Assembly: GCA_947074245.1 (NCBI GenBank)
Contig: CAMTOW010000140.1
Location: 1-6,102 of the forward strand
Reading direction: 5' to 3'
DNA length: 6,102 nt
Source: an uncultured Bacteroidales bacterium
GTDB lineage: Bacteria > Bacteroidota > Bacteroidia > Bacteroidales > JAUNSR01
The notes under the pieces are model-generated. The model worked only from the letters and a program-made list of their open reading frames with translations, did not search any database and was not told the origin of the DNA. The first letter of the stretch is position 1, and each line of letters starts with the position of its first letter. Positions 1-6,049 of the stretch are shown piece after piece. The position numbers and the translations under genes are program-made.

Positions 1-1
1 T

Positions 2-286
2 TCTCTTGCTTTTTAGTCGTTGGTAGGATCTCAGTCGCAACCTCAGGAAGCAGAGTTAACGCTATTATATACCACCGATCTTCAGGGGGCAATTCTGCCG
101 TATGAATTCAATAAAGATAAATAGGCTTCAACCAGCCTGGCCAATATTGCAACGTATGTAAACGAACAGCGCAATCAAAATCCCGATGGTGTCATTCTGC
201 TCGATGACGTAGATTTTCTGCAAGGTCAACCGTCTATTTATTATTCGAATTTTGAGGATACCGTAAATACTCATCTTCAGGCTCGT
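2..286 (+). other. Interrupted 5' part of the metallophosphatase gene (contig edge)
   Basis: This stretch is in the same frame as the gene starting at 287 and reads as its missing N-terminus: a hydrophobic, signal-peptide-like remnant (SLAF*SLVGS), a short linker, then LLYTTDLQGAILPY, SLANIATYVNEQR and VILLDDVDFLQGQPSIYY, running without a break into MNYLGYDAAAVGNHD. Two TAG codons interrupt it (14-16 and 122-124). Two conserved positions differ from the family: the first metal-binding D-x-H motif reads D-L-Q (83-85, CAG), and the G-D motif reads V-D (209-211, GTA). Each can be restored by one base change (GAG for the second TAG, CAT or CAC for the Gln, GGA for the Val). All lie within about 220 bases of the contig edge and nothing comparable occurs later, so base-calling error is the preferred explanation. 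A decaying pseudogene is the alternative. The true start codon lies outside the window. Confidence 0.72.
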
Positions 287-1741
287 GTGATGAACTATTT
301 GGGGTACGATGCTGCCGCCGTAGGTAATCACGATATCGAACCGGGCGAAGCCGTATACGCTCGCGTTCAGAACGATTTTGCCTTCCCGTGGTTGGCTGCC
401 AACGCGATTGATACGCGTACCGGTAAACCGTTTTTCAAACCTTACACCATTCTTAATAAAAACGGAATCAAAATAGCCGTATTGGGAATGATAACCCCCA
501 ATATCCATGCGTGGCTTCCGAAATATCTTTGGGAAAACATCGAGTTTCAGGATATGACCGAAGCTGCCCGTCAGTGGATTCCATACATCCGCGAAAATGA
601 AAACCCCGATTTATTGATCGGTTTGTTCCATTCCGGAGCGGATTATACGGTAAATGGTGGCGATATGGATACCTATAAGAATGAGAATGGCGGAATTCCT
701 GCGGCCACGAAAGTCGACGGATTCGATATGATTCTTCTCGGTCATGATCATCAGGAACGCATCGAAGAGATTACCAACGAGGCCGGCAATAAGGTTGCGG
801 TTCTGAATGCGCAGACGGGTGCTCGTTATTTGGGTCGCGCCGATATTCGTCTCAAAAAATCCGATTCGGGCAAAGGTTACGACAAAGTGATTACTCCATC
901 GTTGGTTGAGATGAAGAATATTCCCGTTGATACGGCATTTGCCAATCTTTTTGCAGCCGATGTAAATCTGATTAACGATTATGTAGATGGCGAGATCGGA
1001 ATGATTACCGACACTCTTAAAAGCGAATCAGCTCTTTTCGGTCCGTCCGAATTTATGGATCTTATCCACAACGCGCAGCTTCAGGCTACGGGTGCGGATG
1101 TTTCTTTTGCCGGGATTTTATCGACCGATGCGGTTATTCCTCCCGGAAAATTAACGATGCGCAATCTGTTTACATTGTATAAATACGAGAATCTTCTTTA
1201 TACGATGTCATTGACCGGTGGGGAGATCAAAGATTTCTTGGAATATGGTTTCGGACGTCAATACAATCAAATGAAATCGGTCAACGATCATTTGTTGAAT
1301 TTCCAAAAAGACGAAAAAGGCAATCCGGTAAAGAGCAGTCGTTTCGGCTTTCAGTTCGTAACCCCGACGTTCAACTTTACTTCTGCGGCAGGTATCAAAT
1401 ATACGGTAGATGTAACCAAACCGGTAGGCGAACGTGTCACGATCCTTTCCATGAGCGATGGGTCGTCGTTTGATCCCGACAAGCGTTATAAAGTTGCGGT
1501 CAACTCTTATCAGGCAAGCGGTGGAGGAGGTTTCTTCTTCGATGGTCTTGGCTTTACCAAAGAAGAGACGGATGCGCGTGTCATCAATGCCTCTAAAAAC
1601 GATGTCCGTAAATACATCGCCGACTACATCCGTTCGCAGAAAACGATCACTCCGGCTCTGCGAAATGATTGGCAGGTTGTTCCCGAAAATTATTTCCGTG
1701 CGGGTGTGAAAACCGACCGTAAATTATTGAAAAAAGACTGA
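287..1741 (+). CDS. Bifunctional metallophosphatase/5'-nucleotidase (N-terminus disrupted)
   Basis: A calcineurin-like metallophosphoesterase fused to a 5'-nucleotidase C-terminal domain (UshA/CpdB-like). The family hydrolyses nucleoside 5'-phosphates or 2',3'-cyclic nucleotides outside the cytoplasm, using a two-metal centre; the exact substrate cannot be read here. Counting from the ATG at 287, visible motifs are GNHD (residues 13-16), LFHSG (113-117, metal-ligand His) and GHDHQ (152-156). The C-terminal domain runs from about 215 to 455, with SFAGILSTD (273-281) and NSYQASGGGGFF (406-417), the usual substrate-binding region. The ATG at 287 is only the first clean start after an in-frame TAG. 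It sits inside the catalytic domain just before GNHD, so it is not the natural start: about 95 more residues, including a probable signal peptide, are encoded upstream in the same frame. From 287 onward the frame is intact and well conserved, which argues against old decay. An intrinsic terminator follows 22 bases after the stop. Confidence 0.88.
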   Translation: MMNYLGYDAAAVGNHDIEPGEAVYARVQNDFAFPWLAANAIDTRTGKPFFKPYTILNKNGIKIAVLGMITPNIHAWLPKYLWENIEFQDMTEAARQWIPYIRENENPDLLIGLFHSGADYTVNGGDMDTYKNENGGIPAATKVDGFDMILLGHDHQERIEEITNEAGNKVAVLNAQTGARYLGRADIRLKKSDSGKGYDKVITPSLVEMKNIPVDTAFANLFAADVNLINDYVDGEIGMITDTLKSESALFGPSEFMDLIHNAQLQATGADVSFAGILSTDAVIPPGKLTMRNLFTLYKYENLLYTMSLTGGEIKDFLEYGFGRQYNQMKSVNDHLLNFQKDEKGNPVKSSRFGFQFVTPTFNFTSAAGIKYTVDVTKPVGERVTILSMSDGSSFDPDKRYKVAVNSYQASGGGGFFFDGLGFTKEETDARVINASKNDVRKYIADYIRSQKTITPALRNDWQVVPENYFRAGVKTDRKLLKKD

Positions 1742-1760
1742 TCCCTTAAAGAATAGAATC

Positions 1761-1796
1761 AAGACGCTTTCGGATTTTTTCCGGAAGCGTTTTTTT
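1761..1796 (+). terminator. Intrinsic terminator after the metallophosphatase gene
   Basis: The arms 1764-1773 (ACGCTTTCGG) and 1781-1790 (CCGGAAGCGT) pair over 10 bp with a single T-G wobble, around a 7-base loop of A plus six T. A run of seven T follows the stem. It lies 20-odd bases after the stop codon at 1741 and separates this gene from the groES promoter region. Confidence 0.9.
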
Positions 1797-1843
1797 ATAG
1801 GTCTATATAACGAATCAAAGCGTTTTTTAGAAGATGCCGCACA

Positions 1844-1867
1844 AACAATCGCCTGATAAGGATTGTT
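1844..1867. repeat. Inverted repeat, 7-bp arms
   Basis: AACAATC (1844-1850) and GATTGTT (1861-1867) are perfect inverted copies separated by 10 bases. No T-run follows directly, so it is not a typical terminator. It lies about 110 bases upstream of the -24/-12 promoter and could be a protein site or chance in AT-rich DNA. Confidence 0.35.
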
Positions 1868-1891
1868 ATTTTGTCGTATGTCAAGTAATTA

Positions 1892-1954
1892 TTGTCAGTT
1901 TTGGGTTCCGAAATTGACAGTTTTGTTTCAAATTTGTCAGTCGACCAAATTTGG
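1892..1954 (+). promoter_or_regulatory. Putative operator/enhancer region upstream of groES
   Basis: TTGTCAG (1892-1898), TTGACAG (1914-1920) and TTGTCAG (1934-1940) lie 22 and 20 bp apart, roughly two DNA turns, and a partial TTGTCG sits 21 bp further upstream at 1871. The first two form the ends of an imperfect 27-base dyad (1893-1904 with 1908-1919 around GTT; 10 Watson-Crick and 2 G-T pairs). A perfect palindrome, CCAAATTTGG, occupies 1945-1954, five bases before the -24 box. Phased half-sites upstream of a sigma-54-type promoter are where an enhancer-binding activator would bind. That role is inferred; the repeats themselves are seen directly. Confidence 0.5.
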
Positions 1955-1959
1955 ATGAT

Positions 1960-1976
1960 TTGGCACGTTCTTTGTT
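1960..1976 (+). promoter_or_regulatory. Sigma-54-like (-24/-12) promoter for groES-groEL
   Basis: TTGGCACG (1960-1967), four bases, then TTGTT (1972-1976) matches the RpoN consensus TTGGCACG-N4-TTGCW at all fixed positions except T for C at -12 (1975). The 12-base distance between the GG and the -13 G is exact. Transcription would start near 1987, giving a 5' leader of about 75 bases. No convincing Bacteroidota housekeeping promoter (TTTG about 20 bases before TAnnTTTG) was found between 1800 and 2062, which leaves this as the best candidate. Sigma-54 control of groES would be unusual relative to E. coli sigma-32 or Gram-positive HrcA/CIRCE control, so this remains a prediction. Confidence 0.55.
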
Positions 1977-2062
1977 CTTAAAGCAATGAAACTAATTTTA
2001 GGTGAAATAATACCTGTGATTATTAATTATTAAATCAAAATAATTCAATTAAAATATCGATT

Positions 2063-2332
2063 ATGAACATTAAGCCATTAGCAGACCGTGTGCTGGTTAA
2101 ACCGGCTCCTGCGGAAGAAAAAACAGTCGGAGGAATTATCATACCAGATTCTGCAAAAGAAAAACCGCTTAAAGGCGAAGTGATTGCTGTCGGTAACGGA
2201 ACGAAAGATGAAGAGATGATTGTGAAACCGGGCGATTCGGTTCTTTATGGTAAATATGCCGGAACAGAACTGGAATTGGAAGGAACTACCTATTTAATGA
2301 TGCGCCAGTCAGATTTGTTGGCGATTATTTGA
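2063..2332 (+). CDS. groES: Co-chaperonin GroES (Cpn10)
   Basis: The 10-kDa lid of the GroEL chaperonin: a heptamer that caps the ATP-bound GroEL ring so that substrate proteins fold in a closed cytoplasmic chamber. The 89-residue product is full length for the family. It opens with the standard MNIKPLADRVLVKP block (1-14). The mobile loop, with GGIIIPD at 23-29, supplies the hydrophobic residues that dock on the GroEL apical domain. GEVIAVGNG (38-46), VKPGDSVLYGKYAGTE (54-69) and the terminal YLMMRQSDLLAII (77-89) follow. The ATG is preceded by an AT-rich leader without a Shine-Dalgarno sequence, usual for Bacteroidota. It is the first gene of a two-gene operon, 28 bases ahead of groEL, and is probably transcribed from the -24/-12 element at 1960-1976. 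Confidence 0.98.
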   Translation: MNIKPLADRVLVKPAPAEEKTVGGIIIPDSAKEKPLKGEVIAVGNGTKDEEMIVKPGDSVLYGKYAGTELELEGTTYLMMRQSDLLAII

Positions 2333-2360
2333 TTCTCACTTTAAATTAATTTTTATCAAA

Positions 2361-3995
2361 ATGGCAAAAGAAATAAAATTCAATACGGAAGCGCGCGATC
2401 TTCTAAAAGAAGGTGTTGATGCGTTGGCAAATGCAGTGAAAGTAACATTGGGTCCTAAAGGTCGCAATGTGATTATTGATAAGAAATTCGGAGCTCCTCA
2501 CATCACGAAAGATGGTGTATCGGTAGCTAAAGAAATCGAATTGGAATGTCCGTTCCGCAACATGGGTGCTCAGCTGGTTAAAGAAGTAGCTTCTAAAACA
2601 GGTGATGATGCCGGTGATGGTACGACTACTGCTACCGTTTTGGCTCAGTCTATCGTAAACGTTGGTCTGAAAAACGTAACGGCGGGTGCCAATCCAATGG
2701 ATTTGAAACGCGGTATCGACAAAGCCGTATCAATCGTTGTTGGAGAGATCCGCAAACAAGCGGTTGAAGTTGGCGATGATTATACCAAAATCGAAAACGT
2801 AGCACGTATCTCTGCTAACAACGATGCGGAAATCGGTTCGTTGATCGCAGAAGCGATGAAGAAAGTGAAAAAAGAAGGTGTGATCACCGTAGAAGAAGCG
2901 AAAGGTACCGAAACGTATGTAGACGTTGTAGAAGGTATGCAGTTCGATCGCGGATACATCTCTCCTTACTTTGTAACCAATACCGAAAAAATGGAATGTG
3001 AGATGGAAAACCCTTACATTCTGATTTACGATAAGAAAATCTCGAACCTGAAAGAGTTGTTGCCGATTCTTGAACCGGCTGCTCAATCCGGACGTCCGTT
3101 GTTGATCATCGCCGAAGATGTAGATTCAGAAGCGTTGGCTACCCTTGTGGTAAACCGTCTTCGCGGTTCGTTGAAGATTTGTGCGGTAAAAGCTCCTGGT
3201 TTTGGCGATCGTCGTAAAGAGATGTTGCAAGACATCGCTATCCTTACCGGAGGTATCGTGATTTCCGAAGAAACAGGTCTTAACTTGGAAGTGGCTACCA
3301 TCGAAATGTTGGGCCGTGCCGAAAAGATCACCGTAAATAAAGAAAACACCACAATCGTAAATGGTGCTGGTTCTCACGAAAAGATCCAGGATCGTATCAA
3401 ACAGATCAAAGCTCAGATCGAAGCGACAACTTCAGATTATGATCGCGAAAAACTTCAGGAGCGTTTGGCTAAGCTTGCCGGTGGTGTTGCCGTTCTTTAT
3501 GTCGGTGCTGCTTCAGAAGTGGAGATGAAAGAGAAGAAAGATCGTGTAGACGACGCTTTGAGCGCGACTCGTGCTGCGATTGCAGAAGGTATCGTGCCGG
3601 GTGGAGGTATCGCATACATCCGTTCGATTGCTGCTCTTGAAGATGTCAAAGGTGATAACGAAGACGAAACTACGGGTGTAGAGATCGTAAAACGCGCTAT
3701 CGAAGAGCCGCTTCGTCAGATCGTTGACAATGCCGGTAAAGAAGGTGCCGTTATCGTTCAGAAAGTAAAAGAAGGCAGTGGCGACTTCGGATACAATGCG
3801 CGTACCGATGTTTACGAAAACTTCTTCGCTGTCGGTGTGATCGACCCTGCTAAAGTAACTCGTGTTGCTTTGGAAAATGCGGCTTCGATTGCCGGAATGT
3901 TCCTGACTACCGAATGTGTAATTGCCGATAAGAAAGAGGATAATCCTGCTCCGGCAATGGCTCCTGGTATGGGCGGAATGGGCGGAATGATGTAA
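2361..3995 (+). CDS. groEL: Chaperonin GroEL (Hsp60/Cpn60)
   Basis: The 60-kDa chaperonin subunit; two stacked heptameric rings bind unfolded proteins and fold them with ATP and GroES in the cytoplasm. The 544 residues are full length. Nucleotide-binding elements are present: LGPKGRN (30-36), ITKDG with catalytic-region Asp51, GDGTTTA (85-91, Asp86), Asp398 (the hydrolytic aspartate, in RVDDALSATRA) and GGG (414-416). The apical domain spans roughly 190-375, including EGMQFDRGYISPYF (191-204) and KAPGFGDRR (277-285). The tail ends in the flexible GGM-rich repeat MGGMGGMM. In the Cpn60 signature (AAIAEGIVPGGG, 405-416) Ala408 stands where Asp, Glu or Gln is common; this is a mild variation and all ATPase residues are retained. 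The start is fixed by MAKEIKF, the usual N-terminus. It is co-transcribed with groES and ends before the terminator at 4021-4052. Confidence 0.99.
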   Translation: MAKEIKFNTEARDLLKEGVDALANAVKVTLGPKGRNVIIDKKFGAPHITKDGVSVAKEIELECPFRNMGAQLVKEVASKTGDDAGDGTTTATVLAQSIVNVGLKNVTAGANPMDLKRGIDKAVSIVVGEIRKQAVEVGDDYTKIENVARISANNDAEIGSLIAEAMKKVKKEGVITVEEAKGTETYVDVVEGMQFDRGYISPYFVTNTEKMECEMENPYILIYDKKISNLKELLPILEPAAQSGRPLLIIAEDVDSEALATLVVNRLRGSLKICAVKAPGFGDRRKEMLQDIAILTGGIVISEETGLNLEVATIEMLGRAEKITVNKENTTIVNGAGSHEKIQDRIKQIKAQIEATTSDYDREKLQERLAKLAGGVAVLYVGAASEVEMKEKKDRVDDALSATRAAIAEGIVPGGGIAYIRSIAALEDVKGDNEDETTGVEIVKRAIEEPLRQIVDNAGKEGAVIVQKVKEGSGDFGYNARTDVYENFFAVGVIDPAKVTRVALENAASIAGMFLTTECVIADKKEDNPAPAMAPGMGGMGGMM

Positions 3996-4020
3996 TTCTG
4001 TGAAAAATGAATAAAAATAG

Positions 4021-4052
4021 AACCGGGCTCTGTGTGCAGAGTCCGGTTTTTT
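4021..4052 (+). terminator. Intrinsic terminator of the groES-groEL operon
   Basis: The 12-base arms 4021-4032 (AACCGGGCTCTG) and 4037-4048 (CAGAGTCCGGTT) pair completely with one G-T wobble around a TGTG loop, followed by a run of T to 4052. It lies 25 bases after the groEL stop. Confidence 0.93.
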
Positions 4053-4056
4053 AATT

Positions 4057-4064
4057 TATTTTTG
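4057..4064 (+). promoter_or_regulatory. Possible Bacteroidota -7 box for the transporter gene
   Basis: TATTTTTG fits the Bacteroidota primary-sigma -7 consensus TAnnTTTG exactly. The expected -33 position would fall in the preceding terminator stem, where only a weak TGTG is present, so support is partial. A start near 4071 would place the inverted repeats at 4073-4101 in the 5' leader. Confidence 0.33.
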
Positions 4065-4072
4065 CGCCCAAA

Positions 4073-4101
4073 TTATCAGATTGGCTGATAAGATTCTTAT
4101 C
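4073..4101 (+). repeat. Overlapping inverted repeats in the transporter leader
   Basis: TTATCAG (4073-4079) and CTGATAA (4085-4091) are perfect 7-bp inverted copies with a 5-base spacer. GATAAG (4087-4092) and CTTATC (4096-4101) form a second perfect inverted repeat with a 3-base spacer that reuses the middle arm. In RNA the two hairpins exclude each other; in DNA they are alternating TTATC/GATAA half-sites. They lie 26 bases before the start codon at 4127, so they could be an operator or an attenuator-like switch. Function is not shown. Confidence 0.5.
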
Positions 4102-4126
4102 GGCACGGAATATACATCCTGACATT

Positions 4127-5803
4127 ATGGAATGGGTTAACAGTTTATTTATCGAACATTCGGTCATACAAGCCGTAGTGGTTCTTTCTACCGTAATCGC
4201 AGTCGGCCTGGCACTGGGCAAGTTGAAAATGTTGGGAATCTCTCTCGGCGTCACCTTCGTTTTTTTCGTCGGTATTCTTGCCGGTCATTTGGGGCTTAGC
4301 ATTGATCCTCAAATGCTCAATTATGCCGAAAGCCTTGGTCTTATTTTGTTCGTTTATGCCTTAGGCCTTCAGGTTGGCCCATCTTTTATCGCCTCATTCT
4401 TCAAAGGTGGTTTGAAATTAAATGCCTTGGCCATGGGTGTCGTTTTCTTGGGCACAGCCATGATGCTCGGATTCTATTTTATTACCGATATCTCTTTGCC
4501 CGAAATGACGGGTATCTTCTGTGGTGCCATCACCAATACGCCTGCCCTCGGTGCGGCTCAGCAAACGCTCAAGCAGTTAGCCGAAAACAATGTGGTTGCT
4601 CAGCCCGATTTGGCATTGGGATGCGCCGTGACCTACCCGCTCGGGGTAGTAGGGGTGATTTTAGGGCTCATCGCTCTACGCCGTTTCTCATCCGATAAAT
4701 GCACGATCTTTACCAATGACTCCGAACATAAATCCTCCAAGACATACATTGCCGGCTTTCAGATCATGAATCCTGCTATTTATGAAAAACAAATCCAGGA
4801 AGTCGCTTCTTTCATTCCCAATAAGTTCGTAATCTCTCGTGTATGGAAGGATGGTAAAGTGATCATTCCTACCTCTGCTACGGTCTTGTCCGAAGGTGAG
4901 CGGATTCTCGTAATCGCTACCGAAGCCGATATTAAGGCGTTGACGGCTCTTTTTGGCGAACAGGTACGCGACGATTGGAATAAGGAAGATATCGACTGGA
5001 ATGCGCTCGATAGTCAGTTGGCTTCTCAACGCATCTTGGTTACTCAAACCGAAATCAACGGAAAGAAGATCGCCCAGTTGCGCCTGCGCAATAAGTATGG
5101 GGTCAACATTACGCGTGTCTTCCGTTCGGGTATGAATCTTTTGGCGACACCCGATTTGACGCTTCAGCTTGGCGACCGCCTTACGGTTGTCGGTGAGCGC
5201 GAATCCATCTCTCAGGTCGAAAAGCTCTTGGGTAATGCGATGAAGCGTCTCAACGAACCCAATTTGGTAGCGATCTTTATCGGAATCATGCTCGGCCTGA
5301 TCGTCGGCACCATCCCTTTCACCATCCCCGGTGTTACCCTCCCTGTTAAACTCGGCATTGCCGGCGGTCCCATCATCGTTGGTATTTTGATGGGTGCGTT
5401 CGGTCCCCGTCTGCATATAATCACATATACGACTCAGAGTGCCAACCTCATGTTGCGCGGATTCGGTATCAGTATGTACCTGGCTTGTTTGGGTATCGAT
5501 GCCGGAGCTCATTTTTTCGAGACGGTATTCCGTACCGAAGGTCTCATTTGGGTCGGAATCGGTTTTATACTGACCGTTGCTCCGGTCATTCTGATGGGTT
5601 TTTATGCGCTGAAATTCAAGAAGATGGATTATGCTACCGTATGTGGTATGTTATGCGGCAGTATGGCCAATCCGATGGCGCTCAATTATGCCAACAGCAC
5701 GGTTGAGGGTGATGGGCCTTCCGTTTCATACGCCACGGTATACCCGCTTTGTATGTTTGCCCGGGTAATCATTGCTCAACTTACATTGTTGATATTTATG
5801 TGA
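4127..5803 (+). CDS. AspT/YidE-family (AAEx) membrane exchanger with two RCK_C domains
   Basis: An inner-membrane transporter of the aspartate:alanine exchanger family. Characterised members exchange aspartate for alanine or export succinate; the substrate here is unknown. The 558 residues match the family architecture. An N-terminal membrane half (about 10-185, some five to six helices) and a C-terminal half (about 378-556) flank two cytosolic RCK_C/TrkA-C regulatory domains (about 205-278 and 298-370; VLSEGERILVIA and LQLGDRLTVVGE mark their ends). The halves are an internal duplication: CGAITNTPALGAAQQ (132-146) corresponds to CGSMANPMALNYAN (510-523), and CAVTYPLGVVGVI to YATVYPLCMFARVI. 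These are the polar segments expected in the transport path. The ATG at 4127 gives a short lead into the first helix and is the natural start. It has its own leader and terminator, so it is probably a single-gene unit independent of groEL 131 bases upstream. Confidence 0.9.
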   Translation: MEWVNSLFIEHSVIQAVVVLSTVIAVGLALGKLKMLGISLGVTFVFFVGILAGHLGLSIDPQMLNYAESLGLILFVYALGLQVGPSFIASFFKGGLKLNALAMGVVFLGTAMMLGFYFITDISLPEMTGIFCGAITNTPALGAAQQTLKQLAENNVVAQPDLALGCAVTYPLGVVGVILGLIALRRFSSDKCTIFTNDSEHKSSKTYIAGFQIMNPAIYEKQIQEVASFIPNKFVISRVWKDGKVIIPTSATVLSEGERILVIATEADIKALTALFGEQVRDDWNKEDIDWNALDSQLASQRILVTQTEINGKKIAQLRLRNKYGVNITRVFRSGMNLLATPDLTLQLGDRLTVVGERESISQVEKLLGNAMKRLNEPNLVAIFIGIMLGLIVGTIPFTIPGVTLPVKLGIAGGPIIVGILMGAFGPRLHIITYTTQSANLMLRGFGISMYLACLGIDAGAHFFETVFRTEGLIWVGIGFILTVAPVILMGFYALKFKKMDYATVCGMLCGSMANPMALNYANSTVEGDGPSVSYATVYPLCMFARVIIAQLTLLIFM

Positions 5804-5826
5804 TTATTAGATAAATATAAAAATAT

Positions 5827-5876
5827 AAGGATCATCCTTCGATCGGTTTTTCGTTCGATGGATGATCCTTTTTTTA
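5827..5876 (+). terminator. Intrinsic terminator after the transporter gene
   Basis: AAGGATCATCC (5827-5837) and GGATGATCCTT (5860-5870) are perfect 11-bp arms. The stem continues inward with two mismatches (TCGA with TCGA, CG with CG) to a T-rich loop, and a run of T follows to about 5875. It begins 23 bases after the stop at 5803. Confidence 0.92.
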
Positions 5877-5898
5877 TGAATGGTGGGCTTGTTCCGTT

Positions 5899-6008
5899 TT
5901 TCTGCCTGAGTTTTTCCAATTTCCCGCCTGATGATTCTCTTTTTCCTGCCTGACTTTTTTTAATTTCCTGCCTGACAAACCGGGATTTCCTGCCTGCGCT
6001 TTTTGTGG
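5899..6008. repeat. Five direct repeats with an exact 22-bp period
   Basis: The core GCCTG starts at 5904, 5926, 5948, 5970 and 5992, every interval being exactly 22 bases. The conserved box is about 12-14 bases, consensus ATTTCCTGCCTGAC, with CCC for CCT in copy 2, an incomplete left side in copy 1 and CGC instead of GAC after the core in copy 5. The remaining 10 or so bases of each unit differ between copies and are mostly T-rich. The stretch 5877-6049 has no plausible reading frame, and the period is not a multiple of three, so it is non-coding. A conserved box with divergent spacers at two helical turns resembles an array of protein-binding sites, or a degenerate minisatellite or MITE-type element. 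The contig ends 41 bases later, so the array may be only part of a larger element. Confidence 0.85.
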
Positions 6009-6049
6009 TATTTAGTAGTTAAAAACAAAAAAGAGGACCATCCCGCTCC

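Noticed and set aside
128..508. Minus-strand open frame of 126 codons at the left end
   Set aside because: The plus strand over the same interval reads as conserved metallophosphatase sequence, including GNHD; the minus frame has no family features.
1458..1709. Short plus-strand frame inside the nucleotidase C-terminal domain
   Set aside because: Out-of-frame overlap with a conserved domain; Arg/Ser-rich composition typical of a shadow frame.
2025..2045. Inverted repeat AATTATT-N7-AATAATT in the groES leader as a regulatory hairpin
   Set aside because: It is made only of A-T pairs in an AT-rich leader, so it is likely chance and would be unstable as RNA.
1800..2062. CIRCE/HrcA operator upstream of groES
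   Set aside because: No TTAGCACTC or GAGTGCTAA arms are present anywhere in the leader.
2730..3377. Several minus-strand open frames across groEL
   Set aside because: They are antisense to a fully conserved groEL coding region, overlap each other and show no protein-like motifs.
4688..5512. A 274-codon open frame on the minus strand inside the transporter gene
   Set aside because: It lies wholly within the well-supported exchanger gene, has no recognisable domain, and reads as low-complexity polar sequence typical of an antisense shadow.
5899..6008. CRISPR array
   Set aside because: The conserved box is only about 12-14 bases, spacers are about 10 bases and T-rich, and no cas gene is present.
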